Program-made: the position numbers and the translations under genes
The notes under the pieces: model-generated
Seen by the model: only the letters and a program-made list of their open reading frames with translations
Databases searched by the model: none
What the model was told of the DNA's origin: nothing
DNA from: Vibrio azureus
Lineage (GTDB): Bacteria; Pseudomonadota; Gammaproteobacteria; Enterobacterales; Vibrionaceae
Length of the DNA stretch: 64,000 nt
Direction: 5' to 3'
Assembly (NCBI RefSeq): GCF_002849855.1
Contig: NZ_CP018617.1
Coordinates: 558,001-622,000 of the forward strand
In this document: one piece after another, positions 32,369 to 41,586 of the stretch
Layout: each line of letters starts with the position of its first letter
Position numbering within the stretch: position 1 is the stretch's first letter

Positions 32369-33655
32369 GTGGTAGCAAGAGCGAAACATTTATATCGGCC
32401 CGAGTATTTTGAGGCGCAGAAGTCAGATCATCAAGGCTCTATTTTAATCGATGCTTCATTGAATCAACATCTGTTTTTAGCAGCATCTGTGTTTGTTCTG
32501 GCGACTATCATTTTCTTCGTCGTTTTTACTGAGTATACGCGCAGAGATACACTGAATGGAGTTGTCAGTCCGACAGGTGGTATTGTTAAAGTCCAGGCAA
32601 ACGATGAGGGATACGCCGAAAAAGTATTCGTTACCGAGGGTCAAAAAGTACTCGCTGGCGAGCCGTTGTATGAGATAAAAACTGAGCGATATGACGAGTT
32701 TGGTCAAGGTGTTAAACAGCGAATTGTTTCCACTATTGAAAATCAAATTGTTCTTTTAAATGAACGCAGAAGCAAAGAAGTAGAAAAATCGCAACACCAG
32801 CTAGCGGTCATCGATGATGACCTGATACGTTTATCTGAAGAGGCTGGCATTCTTGACGTAGTGGTTGAACTATCTGAACAGGAGTTAAGCCTTGCTCAAA
32901 GTTTGGTTGATAAACAGCAAGTGTTGGTGAACAAGCAGTTCATCTCTGCTATTGAACTCCAAAGGCAAAAGCTTGAGCTAATAACACTAGAATCTAAGGT
33001 GCAAACCCAGCGTCTAAGTTTACTGCGGTTGGTAAGAGAAAAAGCCAAGCTAGAAGAAACGAAAGGCACTCTCCAGTTAGAGCTTGACATTGCCCTGCAA
33101 GAGATAGATCGCCAACTCCAACAAATTACTCAAAACAAAATAGAATACTTTTACCAAACGGATACCCAAGTGGTATCACCGATCAACGGTGTGGTTGCTT
33201 CAATTTTCGTTAAGGAAGGTCACTCAGTGAACAAAGGGCAACCACTTCTTGTTGTTATCCCTGAGGGGGAAGAACCAGTCGTTGTTGAGCTATATGCGCC
33301 GAGTCGCAGTATCGGTTTTATTCAAGAAGGTCAAGATGTCCGCCTACGGTTTGATGCGTTTCCCTATGAAAAGTTTGGTGTGCAGCAAGGAGTTATTGCA
33401 TCCGTATCAAAATCTGCAGTCTCTGCCGAGATGTTGCCAAATAGCCCATTAATACAAAGCCAGCTTTCGCGCACTCATGGCGGTGTAGGCTTGTACCAAG
33501 TTAGAGTCAGTTTAGATAAGCCCACCATTACGGTATATGGGGAAGAGCAAATGTTTGTGCCTGGAATGACATTGACCGCAGATATTGAATTGGACACACG
33601 TAAGGTCTACGAGTGGCTGTTAGAGCCTCTGTATACGATTAAAGGGCGAATGTAA
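32369..33655 (+). CDS. HlyD/CvaA-type periplasmic adaptor of the microcin exporter
   Basis: 428 residues from a GTG at 32369 preceded by AAGGA. One membrane helix (about 30-52, HLFLAASVFVLATIIFFVVF), a lipoyl/beta-barrel half (YAEKVFVTEGQKVLAGEPLYE), a coiled-coil hairpin (about 110-250) and the second lipoyl half (INGVVASIFVKEGHSVNKGQPL), then a barrel (VELYAPSRSIGFI). Typical of CvaA/MchE adaptors that link the ABC exporter to TolC. Two bases before the exporter gene. Confidence 0.92.
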   Translation: MVARAKHLYRPEYFEAQKSDHQGSILIDASLNQHLFLAASVFVLATIIFFVVFTEYTRRDTLNGVVSPTGGIVKVQANDEGYAEKVFVTEGQKVLAGEPLYEIKTERYDEFGQGVKQRIVSTIENQIVLLNERRSKEVEKSQHQLAVIDDDLIRLSEEAGILDVVVELSEQELSLAQSLVDKQQVLVNKQFISAIELQRQKLELITLESKVQTQRLSLLRLVREKAKLEETKGTLQLELDIALQEIDRQLQQITQNKIEYFYQTDTQVVSPINGVVASIFVKEGHSVNKGQPLLVVIPEGEEPVVVELYAPSRSIGFIQEGQDVRLRFDAFPYEKFGVQQGVIASVSKSAVSAEMLPNSPLIQSQLSRTHGGVGLYQVRVSLDKPTITVYGEEQMFVPGMTLTADIELDTRKVYEWLLEPLYTIKGRM

Positions 33656-33657
33656 CC

Positions 33658-34095
33658 ATGCACGCAAAAGGTCTAATAGATTGGGGGTGGGGAAAGAAGC
33701 TCCCTTTAATCCGACAAACAGAAAAGGCGGAATGTGGTATTGCATGCCTCGCGATGGTTGCTGATTGGCATGGTTACAAAACCGACCTGCGATCGCTTAG
33801 AGCAAAGTGCGGCATTACCCAGCATGGGATGTCTTTTGCACAGCTTATTGAGTGCGGTGCACTTCTTAATCTATCAGGTCGTGCGGTACGCTTAGATCTT
33901 AATGAACTTGACCAACTAGCCACGCCGTGTATTTTGCATTGGAACTTAAATCATTTCGTTGTACTAAAAAAAGTGACTGGTAAGAAAGTTGAAATTCACG
34001 ATCCAGCCAATGGCGTATTGACACTGAGTCATGATGAGGTCAATAAACATTTCACAGGAATCGCGCTCGAGCTAACGCCCACCCACGACTTTTAG
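33658..34095 (+). CDS. C39 peptidase domain of bacteriocin exporter (split by in-frame TAG)
   Basis: 145 residues. It encodes the double-glycine leader peptidase of CvaB/MchF-type exporters: LIRQTEKAECGIACLAMVA with catalytic Cys26, NHFVVLKK with His99, and HDPANG with Asp115. The frame ends at TAG (34093-34095), and the same frame continues without further stops to 35793 with the transmembrane and ATPase domains. So in a full-length gene this would be one 711-codon protein. The break is exactly in the linker after the peptidase fold (ALELTPTHDF), so the cut product could fold and cleave leaders on its own. Confidence 0.85.
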   Translation: MHAKGLIDWGWGKKLPLIRQTEKAECGIACLAMVADWHGYKTDLRSLRAKCGITQHGMSFAQLIECGALLNLSGRAVRLDLNELDQLATPCILHWNLNHFVVLKKVTGKKVEIHDPANGVLTLSHDEVNKHFTGIALELTPTHDF

Positions 34096-34179
34096 GAAAA
34101 AGTTGAAAGCAAAGCAGTTCGGCTATCAACTCTAATTGGTAGAACCGTTGGTCTTAAAGGAGCACTAGGTCGAATCTTT

Positions 34180-35793
34180 GTGTTCGCATTGGTTTTAGAG
34201 GTATTAGCGCTTACTTTGCCGATCTTTAACCAGATTGTGATTGATGAAGTTTTGGTGGGGTATGACAAAAACCTCCTCGTACTTGTCATTGGAGCCATAC
34301 TCATGGTGACAGCGACACAAACTCTAATCGGTCTTGCTCAGCAATGGGCGACAATCAAGCTGTCCGTGAATTTCAACATGCAGTGGGCGGCAAATGTTTT
34401 CCATCATTTGTTCCGATTACCTATAGATTGGTTTGAGAAAAGGGATATCGGAAGCATTAGTGCTAAATTCTCAGCTGTTGATGTCATTCAACAAACGTTA
34501 ACGACTAGCGCTATACAGGCCTTACTCGATTTAGTGTTAGTGGTTGGCACACTGTCGGTTATGTTGGTTTACAGCCCTCAGCTGTCCTTCATAGCGATTG
34601 CGGCGGCGGTAGGCTACATCGCTCTCAGATTCGCGTGGTTTGGGGCTTTTAAACGCGCCGAAGAAAATACTTGGGAAGCCAGCACTCAAGAAGAAAGTTA
34701 TTTTATAGAGACTGTTCGTGGTGTATTGAGCTTAAGAGTTAACGGGACGCTACCATGGCGTGAGTCTTCTTGGAGGAATCTCAATATAAATCGCAGAAAT
34801 GCCCATCTATACGAGCAAAAGCTTGGGATGATCTACAATACAATAAATGTGACGATTGTCAGTCTTGTTTCCGCGACGGTTCTCTGGTTTGGTGCAAACT
34901 TAGTGTTGGATGGACTCTTTACAATCGGCATGCTCATGGCTTTCCTTTCATATCAAGGTCGATTCTCAGCCAGTATTAGTTCATTAATTGATAAGTACTT
35001 CGAGTTTAAGATGTTATCTGTGTACAACGAACGTTTAGCGGATATCGTTTTAACTGAGAAAGAAATGGAAAATGTTCCTGACACCTTGGGGTTGCCCGTT
35101 TTAACCAATAATTCAATCGATACTGTTATCGAATTTGACAATGTATTCTTTTCCTACGGAAAAGATCAGCCTTATATTCTTAACGGCGCTAGCTTTAGTG
35201 TAAAAAATAATGAGATTGTCGCGTTAGTCGGTCCATCTGGTTGTGGTAAATCAACAATTTCTAAACTGTTATTAGGTATTTATTCCGTTACGTCAGGTAA
35301 CATTAACTATTTTGGCAATAAGTCGACAGCCTCCAAATCTCTTAGAACTCAAGTCGGTGCAGTATTGCAAGAAGATCAACTGTTTAGTGGTTCAATTATC
35401 GAGAATATAACTTTCTTCGCTGGCGATTTAGATGAAGAGTGGCTTGTTGAGTGTGCTCGTAGGGCGGGAGTTCATGATGACATTGAACGTCTCAATATGG
35501 GGTACCACACTTTGGTTGGCGAGATGGGGTCTAGTCTTTCTGGAGGCCAAAAACAAAGAATTCTTATTGCGAGAGCGCTGTATAAAAAACCCAAGTTTCT
35601 ATTGTTGGACGAGGCGACGAGTAGCTTAGACATCTACACAGAGTCGTTTGTTTGCCAAATGTTTAAAGAGATCAATACCCCTATTTTGATGATTGCTCAC
35701 CGTCCGGAAACAATAGCATCGGCTGATCGAGTGCTGCTGATGGAAAGTGGTCTAGTTCAGGAAATTCCAAATAACTTTAAGCAGGGGAATTAA
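34180..35793 (+). CDS. Bacteriocin ABC exporter, membrane and ATPase domains (second part of split gene)
   Basis: Same frame as the upstream peptidase; the GTG at 34180 is the first plausible start after the TAG (with AGGT nine bases upstream), but the codons 34096-34179 (EKVESKAVRLSTLIGRTVG...) also read like the exporter linker, so readthrough would give the whole protein. Six membrane helices (to about residue 320 of this part), then an ABC ATPase with GPSGCGKST (Walker A), LSGGQKQR (signature), LLLDEATSSLD (Walker B) and AHRPET. Belongs to the CvaB/MchF family: cleaves the GG leader and exports the peptide with the HlyD-type adaptor and TolC. Confidence 0.88.
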   Translation: MFALVLEVLALTLPIFNQIVIDEVLVGYDKNLLVLVIGAILMVTATQTLIGLAQQWATIKLSVNFNMQWAANVFHHLFRLPIDWFEKRDIGSISAKFSAVDVIQQTLTTSAIQALLDLVLVVGTLSVMLVYSPQLSFIAIAAAVGYIALRFAWFGAFKRAEENTWEASTQEESYFIETVRGVLSLRVNGTLPWRESSWRNLNINRRNAHLYEQKLGMIYNTINVTIVSLVSATVLWFGANLVLDGLFTIGMLMAFLSYQGRFSASISSLIDKYFEFKMLSVYNERLADIVLTEKEMENVPDTLGLPVLTNNSIDTVIEFDNVFFSYGKDQPYILNGASFSVKNNEIVALVGPSGCGKSTISKLLLGIYSVTSGNINYFGNKSTASKSLRTQVGAVLQEDQLFSGSIIENITFFAGDLDEEWLVECARRAGVHDDIERLNMGYHTLVGEMGSSLSGGQKQRILIARALYKKPKFLLLDEATSSLDIYTESFVCQMFKEINTPILMIAHRPETIASADRVLLMESGLVQEIPNNFKQGN

Positions 35794-35794
35794 G

Positions 35795-36433
35795 ATGTAT
35801 AACCACGAAAGAATACTCTGTCCAGACAATCATTCAGCGTTATCTGAAGTTGAATTGATGGAACAATATAGCAAGTTCTTTGGCTCGGATAATTGGGTGA
35901 CATTTTCCGGGTGCCCTTCGATAACTCTGACTAAAGTTGGCTTAAATGGGTTTGAGGGTTTGGAGAATGGAAGAGAAGTAATTTCAATTGATTCAGGATG
36001 TTACATAGAGTCTTCTCATTTTCCCGCTTTTCCTTCTGGAGTATCTAAACTGACAAGTGTTTCTGTTAATAACAGGCCATTTGGAAGAATACTTATCGGC
36101 AAAGGATGTGTGCTCCAAGGCACTACCATTTGTGCTTACGACAAAGTTTCAATAGGAAACAATGTGATTTTTGGCCCTAATACAGTGATTATGGATTGCA
36201 GCGGCCATGCGCTTACAAAGCGAGGCCATCCGGATGAGCTTGATAGGCTTAGAGCCGAGCCAGTCATAATTGGCAACGACGTTTGGCTCGGCTACGGGTG
36301 TATTATTCTTCCTGGGGTAAAGGTTGGTGATGGTGCAGTTATTGGGGCCGGTAGCGTCGTGACAAAAGATATACCTGCTAACTGTATGGCTGCTGGCAAC
36401 CCATGCACTGTCAAAAAAATGAAATTAAACTGA
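35795..36433 (+). CDS. Hexapeptide-repeat acetyltransferase
   Basis: 212 residues. Left-handed beta-helix repeats ([LIV]GxxxX) from about residue 100 (ILIGKGCVLQGTTICAY, VSIGNNVIFGPNTVI, VIIGNDVWLGYGCIIL, VKVGDGAVIGAGSVVTKDI), with the catalytic His in DCSGHALTKRG, as in NodL/LacA/maltose O-acetyltransferases. The N-terminal 90 residues are not part of the usual acetyltransferase and have no motif I know. One base after the exporter gene. The likely acceptor in this operon is the sugar added by the GT2 enzyme, or the peptide itself. Confidence 0.85.
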   Translation: MYNHERILCPDNHSALSEVELMEQYSKFFGSDNWVTFSGCPSITLTKVGLNGFEGLENGREVISIDSGCYIESSHFPAFPSGVSKLTSVSVNNRPFGRILIGKGCVLQGTTICAYDKVSIGNNVIFGPNTVIMDCSGHALTKRGHPDELDRLRAEPVIIGNDVWLGYGCIILPGVKVGDGAVIGAGSVVTKDIPANCMAAGNPCTVKKMKLN

Positions 36434-36708
36434 TTGAAAATACATGATATGTATTCCTAAATATATCGATGAGATGTTTGACTAAAGAGTCTTTGACTGC
36501 ACCAAGTTGCCAAATTATTAGCATGAAAATAGGTAAACTATAACCAATGCTTCAACTAAGGACACAGAACATCAGGCTGGTGTTCCTTTATTACTAATTT
36601 AAGCCTGCTATTTTTCGAGGGTTAAGCGAGGCTTTAGGGCATCGATGAGAGTGTAATTAATGAAGAAGAAAAGATATTTGGTCTGAACCAACCAGACTGG
36701 CCACAAAA
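36434..36708. other. Right edge of microcin cluster
   Basis: A weak hairpin GAACA/TGTTC (36567-36585) followed by CTTTATT could terminate the operon. From about 36640 a short fragment reads DESVINEEEKIFGLNQPDW and stops, too short to identify. No gene. Confidence 0.4.
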
Positions 36709-37074
36709 CTAAGCGAATTTTACTAGCCCTTCTACATCTGGGTCTTGCACATAAAAATGAAAGATGCCTGTCTTCCAATACTCAAAGTTATCTTCTGGAT
36801 TTTCTTGATCTTTAAACTCAAAAATCTCCACGCCAACCCGGTCACCAGTAGACAAGTGAGCAATTCTAAACCGTTCCCATCCGGAACCAAAAACGTCGGT
36901 ACACATTTCACCTATTGCTGAATCATCTTCAACAATTTCTGTGGGTTTCATGATGAAATACCAGCCAAGAACTTCGGTATAAAATTTTACTGCAGCATCT
37001 AAATTAGGAACGGACATACCAATATGGCTAAAATTACGCGGATAGGTATGGTTGGTGTTCGGTGGTGTAATCAT
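36709..37074 (-). CDS. VOC/glyoxalase family protein, C-terminally truncated
   Basis: 121 residues from the ATG at 37074, chosen because GGAGG precedes it by eight bases (an ATG at 37137 would add 21 unrelated residues). It shows the vicinal-oxygen-chelate pattern FSHIGMSVPNLDAAVKFYTEVLGW in the first half and VGVEIFEF plus GIFHFYVQDPDVEGLV at the start of the second. Complete relatives continue for another 30-40 residues with EDPFGNxIE, which is absent: the frame stops at VKFA. So the metal-binding site is probably incomplete and the protein not functional. The truncation point is the right edge of the microcin cluster. Confidence 0.72.
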   Translation of the reverse strand: MITPPNTNHTYPRNFSHIGMSVPNLDAAVKFYTEVLGWYFIMKPTEIVEDDSAIGEMCTDVFGSGWERFRIAHLSTGDRVGVEIFEFKDQENPEDNFEYWKTGIFHFYVQDPDVEGLVKFA

Positions 37075-37266
37075 CGTTAGCACCTCCATGTGCTGAGATA
37101 GTCCACAGAGCTTAGACCAACTAGAGCGATTTAACATGAACTTTCATTAAGAAAAATATCCGAATTTAATAGCTCAGAAAATAATAATGTATGGTGAAAC
37201 GCAATACCTGAGCTATTTCTTTCATTGAGCCGCATAAGGCTCTCTGATTCATTCACTTACTTTAGA

Positions 37267-37749
37267 TTAATGACAAACAACGTTTTGCTCATCTCTTAGA
37301 AGCCAAGAAATCCACTTTCGTTTTGAATTTAAAACGAAGCCTTCCTCAAAATGAACGCCATTGGTAATCAATCCGTCGATATTTTCATCATACTTTTTCG
37401 TGGTGAAATGCCATTCTTCACTATTTATCCGTTTTCCTTGCAGAAGAGCATCATGAAGGCGTTGACTCATAACGAAGATGACGAGACCTTCAGTTTGACT
37501 GATACCAAAGTCTGGCTTTGAGATACGACCGACAGCAACAGGTACCTTCAAAGAACACGCCTTTTCATCTTGAAGAGTAAATGAGTAGATTGCATCTCCA
37601 ACTCGACCGTTAAGCCAAAGAAGTTGTCCTTGAGTCATATTGTCGACAGACAAAGTTCCCAAACTGCCTGCGGGAGAGAGAATTTTAGCCCAGCTAGATG
37701 TAGAAACAAAAATCGATAAAAACATATGTAGAATGGCTATTTTTTTCAT
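37267..37749 (-). CDS. Hypothetical secreted protein
   Basis: 160 residues from the ATG at 37749, which starts a signal peptide (KKIAILHMFLSIFVSTSSWA) and has GAGGA eight bases upstream; it overlaps the DUF805 gene stop (ATGA). The mature part contains TQGQLLWLNGRVGDAIYSF and two Cys; not recognised. Periplasmic or secreted. Forms a two-gene operon with the DUF805 gene. Confidence 0.68.
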   Translation of the reverse strand: MKKIAILHMFLSIFVSTSSWAKILSPAGSLGTLSVDNMTQGQLLWLNGRVGDAIYSFTLQDEKACSLKVPVAVGRISKPDFGISQTEGLVIFVMSQRLHDALLQGKRINSEEWHFTTKKYDENIDGLITNGVHFEEGFVLNSKRKWISWLLRDEQNVVCH

Positions 37750-38081
37750 GCTAAAGCTTCCTCGTCGAAGTGAGTATTGGTCGGTCGGGTTAATAGATAT
37801 ATCAACCAAAATGGCCCTACTATTGGTAAAAAAAAGACCAGTATCCAATAAATAGATTTGTTGATATCGTGCAGTCTACGAACAATGACTGAAAGCATAG
37901 GAATGAAACTTACAACGCTATAAATCGTGTCGAACCATGTCATCATATTCATAGCAATGTCTGCCGCAATCGCTCCTATTGCTACCAGTGTGTGTACTAA
38001 AAGAAACATCCAGCATTCTTTGCGGGATGAACAACCAGAAAAATCTAAACTTCGCTTCCAAGCTAAAAAATAATACTTCAT
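37746..38081 (-). CDS. DUF805 family membrane protein
   Basis: 111 residues from the ATG at 38081 (GAGGTGG upstream), which gives the normal DUF805 start MKYYFLAWKRSLDFSGCSSRKECWMF; a start at 38201 would add 40 unlikely residues. Two or three helices (LLVHTLVAIGAIAADIAMNMM; YWILVFFLPIVGPFWLIYLL) and the RRLHDINKSIYW loop, with RLHD conserved in the family. Inner membrane. Function unknown. Translationally coupled to the secreted-protein gene. Confidence 0.85.
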   Translation of the reverse strand: MKYYFLAWKRSLDFSGCSSRKECWMFLLVHTLVAIGAIAADIAMNMMTWFDTIYSVVSFIPMLSVIVRRLHDINKSIYWILVFFLPIVGPFWLIYLLTRPTNTHFDEEALA

Positions 38082-38269
38082 AAAATGCCACCTCAATATT
38101 TGACTGATGGTGATATTTTGCCTTGGGATAAGTGATGGAGACGTCTCAAAACAGGTTTTAGGTCGTACTAAATCTGGTTTTGGTTTATGTTGTGTTTTCA
38201 ATTATATTTCATCGAGTTATCCTAGATAATCCTGAATGTGGTAACTCATTAATCAATCTAGGACTTGCT

Positions 38270-39310
38270 ATGCTTGCGATACCCGTGCCATTTGTCGTTT
38301 CCATGTTACTTGGGTTACTCGCCATATCACTTTATGCCCAGTTCTCTCAACAGGGTAAAATTGCTAGCGTGTTTGTTGGGCTATGTGCTGTGACGACCTC
38401 CATGGTCGGTTTACGCTGGACATTTGGGCTTAGCATTTTTAGCATCGTACAACCTATTTTGGCCTCCATAATTCCTGTTGTTGCGTGGTATGCGTTTGCA
38501 CATGCCAATCGTGGTTTAGGCTTCTTACCTATTAAGCATCTTATTGTGCCATTACTTGTTGTTATCAGCGTTGTAATTCAACCTTGGTTGGCGCTTCCGC
38601 TAGATGTACTGCTTACTTTAATTTACGCAAGTTATGGAGTGGCACTAATCCGCTTTTCATCACAAGAAATAGCACTGGTTAATATCTCGTTAGGGAATTG
38701 GGAAGGTGTAAAGAAAGCGAAGAATATTGCGGGATGGATGCTGATATTTTCAGCGTGTGTAGATACGCTCATGTCGTTAGATTTCGCTTTTAATCATGGT
38801 GAACTTTCACCGTATATAGTTACTGCGGCACATTTGATTCTTCTACCCGTATTATCTATAGCTGTCGTTGTAGTCGGTATTAATACACCAGTTTTAGATG
38901 AGTTAAAATCTAAGCATATCAGCACCAGTGACGAGGCAACCAGTTCTCAGGTAATGTCCAGTGAGAGAGCTCACGAAATCACTTCTCAGCTAGACGCCAA
39001 AATCCGACAAGACTTACTCTACTTAGACCCGGAGTTAACTCTTTCAAAACTGACACGAAAGTTAGGTATACCAGCGAAACAAATTTCAATTGCCGTTAAC
39101 CAGATTTATGAACAGAATATTTCTAAAGTCATCAATGGATATCGTATTGAGCATGCAAAGAATTCCTTAGAAACGTCACAAGATACGATTACACAAATAT
39201 TCATGAACTCTGGCTTTCAGACCAAATCTAACTTTAATCGCGAGTTTTCAAGAGTCGTGGGAATGACCCCAAGTGCATACCGTAAAAGTAGATCGCGTGA
39301 CATCAGTTAA
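38270..39310 (+). CDS. AraC family transcriptional regulator with membrane domain
   Basis: 346 residues from the ATG at 38270 (AGGA before it; similar proteins start MLxIPxPFVVS), rather than a TTG at 38180. Six or seven hydrophobic segments fill the first 220 residues, then a cytoplasmic AraC DNA-binding domain at about 245-340: TLSKLTRKLGIPAKQISIAVNQ (first helix-turn-helix) and DTITQIFMNSGFQTKSNFNREFSRVVGMTPSAYRK (second). It probably senses a signal at or in the membrane. Divergent from the DUF805/secreted operon with about 190 bases between, so that operon may be its target. The 3' end overlaps an antitoxin remnant. Confidence 0.85.
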   Translation: MLAIPVPFVVSMLLGLLAISLYAQFSQQGKIASVFVGLCAVTTSMVGLRWTFGLSIFSIVQPILASIIPVVAWYAFAHANRGLGFLPIKHLIVPLLVVISVVIQPWLALPLDVLLTLIYASYGVALIRFSSQEIALVNISLGNWEGVKKAKNIAGWMLIFSACVDTLMSLDFAFNHGELSPYIVTAAHLILLPVLSIAVVVVGINTPVLDELKSKHISTSDEATSSQVMSSERAHEITSQLDAKIRQDLLYLDPELTLSKLTRKLGIPAKQISIAVNQIYEQNISKVINGYRIEHAKNSLETSQDTITQIFMNSGFQTKSNFNREFSRVVGMTPSAYRKSRSRDIS

Positions 39311-39443
39311 ACGTCAAGCAACCAAGACACTCGCCGATCTGTACGATACAAAAGAACCTGTGTTAATTACTGAACATGTTAAACCATCCGCGTATCTTGT
39401 TGACATTGACATTGATGATTACGAGTCTATGCAAAATCGTTAG
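39297..39443 (+). pseudogene. Phd/YefM-type antitoxin remnant
   Basis: A frame from GTG 39297 reads SVKRQATKTLADLYDTKEP, VLITEHVKPSAYLVDI, DDYESMQNR and a stop. LITEHGKPSAYLVDVDDYE is the typical Phd/YefM antitoxin core; here Gly is changed to Val and ID is duplicated. No proper ATG and no toxin gene follow. It overlaps the end of the AraC gene by 14 bases. Confidence 0.7.
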
Positions 39444-39606
39444 GCTGTTCTCAAGTGTTTTTTGTTTAATAAATCAGTTGCTTAATATAATCAGAATAAT
39501 ACCGCCTAATAACTATATGTGTTCTAGCCTTTTTACTATGGTGCTAACTTTGAGTTGATTGCTTTACTCATTATCACTCAGAAGTGATTGTCATCGGGAC
39601 GTATGT

Positions 39607-40884
39607 ATGTTTTTTAAGAAGAGTAAAAAATTAAAAAAGACCGATCTTAATCAAGATTTTATTGAATCTTTATATAGATCCCTTGCTGTTATTGAGTTTA
39701 GCCCTGAAGGGGATATTTTAGATGCCAGTGATTTATTTTTATCCTGTGTTGGATACCAAAAGCAAGAAATTTTAGGTAAGCATCATTCTATATTTTGTTT
39801 AGAAGGAATAGCTTCATCGAAAGAGTATTCCCATTTTTGGCAAAATTTAGCTTTAGGTGAAGCACAAAGTGGAGTTTTTCCCCGACTTGATAAATCAGGA
39901 AAAGAAATATTTGTTGAGGCAACATATTTCCCAATCTTCTCTGAAGGAAAAGTGATAAAAGTGGCTAAAGTTGCTTCTGATGTGACAGATAAACATGTAA
40001 GAAGTATTGAAGATAGTGAGTTATTAAGTGCACTAGATCGAACTTCTGCAGTTATCACATTTACAACTTCTGGAGAGGTTATTAATGCTAATGAGGCATT
40101 CCTGAGTACTTTAGGTTATTCAAAAGATGAAATCGTAACCAAGCATCATAAGATGTTTTGTTTTGATGAATTTTACCAAGAGAATCCTTATTTTTGGAGG
40201 GATTTACAAGGAGGAAGAGCACTAAGTGGGCGTTTTTTAAGAAAGTCAAAACTAGGTGATAGAATTTGGATTCAGGCGTCATATAACCCAATTATTAACG
40301 ATAAAAATGAAGTGTATAAAGTGGTTAAGTTCGCTACTGATATTACATCAGAGGTTCTTCAAGAGGAGTCTTCAAAAGATGCGATATCAATCGCTTACAC
40401 AACGGCCGTTGAAACTGAACAAGTAGCAACCAATGGTAAGGGGTCAATAAATCAAGCTCAAGAACAATCATTAGGTGTAGTTCAACAGGTGGAAAGCTCC
40501 GTCGCAATAATAAATAAACTCAATGAGCTCTCAACTAACATTGAAAATATCGTCCAAGTTATCGGTAGCATTGCTGATCAAACAAACTTACTGGCCTTAA
40601 ATGCAGCAATAGAAGCAGCAAGAGCTGGTGAATATGGGCGTGGTTTTGCTGTTGTAGCTGATGAAGTGAGGGTTTTAGCTTCCAAAACATCAGGGTCAAC
40701 AGATGAGATTAGTCGAGTTGTTTCTGAGAATGTCATGCTGGCAAATCAAATCTCCGAGTCAATGGCGAAAATTAGAATATCTTCAATAGATACAAATAAA
40801 CAACTATGCTCCGTATCTTCCGTGATCGATGAAATACAAAAAGGTGCAGAGGATGTCGCTAAAAATATGTCTAGTTTAACGTAA
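39607..40884 (+). CDS. Soluble PAS-PAS methyl-accepting chemotaxis transducer
   Basis: 425 residues from ATG 39607. Two PAS domains (about 20-135 and 140-253; each with [16 protein letters not shown] / [16 protein letters not shown] and [10 protein letters not shown] / [10 protein letters not shown] blocks, the tandem PAS repeats of Aer-like proteins), then an MCP signalling domain with the conserved tip [21 protein letters not shown] and [16 protein letters not shown] (about 320-360). No membrane helix, so cytoplasmic. It probably senses redox or a small ligand through haem or flavin and signals to CheA. The C-terminal end is rather short and may lack a CheR pentapeptide. Confidence 0.9.
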   Translation: MFFKKSKKLKKTDLNQDFIESLYRSLAVIEFSPEGDILDASDLFLSCVGYQKQEILGKHHSIFCLEGIASSKEYSHFWQNLALGEAQSGVFPRLDKSGKEIFVEATYFPIFSEGKVIKVAKVASDVTDKHVRSIEDSELLSALDRTSAVITFTTSGEVINANEAFLSTLGYSKDEIVTKHHKMFCFDEFYQENPYFWRDLQGGRALSGRFLRKSKLGDRIWIQASYNPIINDKNEVYKVVKFATDITSEVLQEESSKDAISIAYTTAVETEQVATNGKGSINQAQEQSLGVVQQVESSVAIINKLNELSTNIENIVQVIGSIADQTNLLALNAAIEAARAGEYGRGFAVVADEVRVLASKTSGSTDEISRVVSENVMLANQISESMAKIRISSIDTNKQLCSVSSVIDEIQKGAEDVAKNMSSLT

Positions 40885-41127
40885 CTGTACTGAATGTATT
40901 TGATTTATTTGAGGGAGAGTGAGATGATTTCTACCATGAAAAAGAGTATTTTCCATATTGCATTAGTTATAGAAGAGTAGTTATAAAATACTGAGATGAA
41001 TTAATTTTATTTAAGATGTCGAGTGTGACAGCTAGAAGAAGAATAAAATTAGTATATTTTGTTCGGTATAAATTAATTATAAGCCCACATGAATAAAAAG
41101 TGAATTAATATAAAATAAGGATTATTT

Positions 41128-41393
41128 ATGAACGATAAAAACATTTTGATGCAAGATGCGTTAGATATTCGAGAGGATGAGATACCTTGGTATCGCTGGA
41201 GGTGGTTTTTTGCACTAACCTTTTTTTCTTTTCTCCTGCGACGTTAGTTATCGGCTTTACAGGCAACGTTTATTTCAAGAAAGTTTTTGGCAAGAATCAA
41301 GGTGAAGTTTTTAAGCTTCCAAATCTAAATAAATACATGATTCTTGTGGGTACCATTTTGTTATTAGTTAACAATATCCGATACTTTTACTAA
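41128..41393 (+). pseudogene. Small membrane protein gene with frameshift
   Basis: ATG 41128 (AAGGATTATTT before it) opens MNDKNILMQDALDIREDEIP and RWFFALTFFSF, then runs out of frame at a stretch of seven T (41221-41227). In another frame the protein goes on as SPATLVIGFTGNVYFKKVFG and KYMILVGTILLLVNNIRYFY to 41393. One more T would restore an 88-residue two-helix protein. So a one-base loss in a homopolymer, a sequencing error, or slippage. Not recognised otherwise. Confidence 0.6.
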
Positions 41394-41528
41394 GGCATGT
41401 TGGACGATGCTAAACAATGTTCTGCGTCAAGATTCACCTTCAATATCTTGGAAATTTACGGGTTAAATCAAGTATTCGGAAGAGGAATTCAAAACCAGTG
41501 AGATAGAATAAGGTCCGACAAAAAGTGG

Positions 41529-41564
41529 AAAAACGCTCAAGTAAAATTGATGATTACATGAGCG
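41529..41564 (-). terminator. Rho-independent terminator of the PEP-CTERM/exosortase operon
   Basis: On the minus strand CGCTCATGTAA and TTACTTGAGCG arms (10 of 11 pairs) followed by TTTTT. Confidence 0.8.
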
Positions 41565-41586
41565 CTTCAACAAATCCAAACTTATA

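Noticed and set aside
36640..36720. Short frame DESVINEEEKIFGLNQ as a gene or as a fragment related to the gene at 24605
   Set aside because: About 22 codons, no start, and the resemblance to 24605 is only in a Glu-rich stretch.
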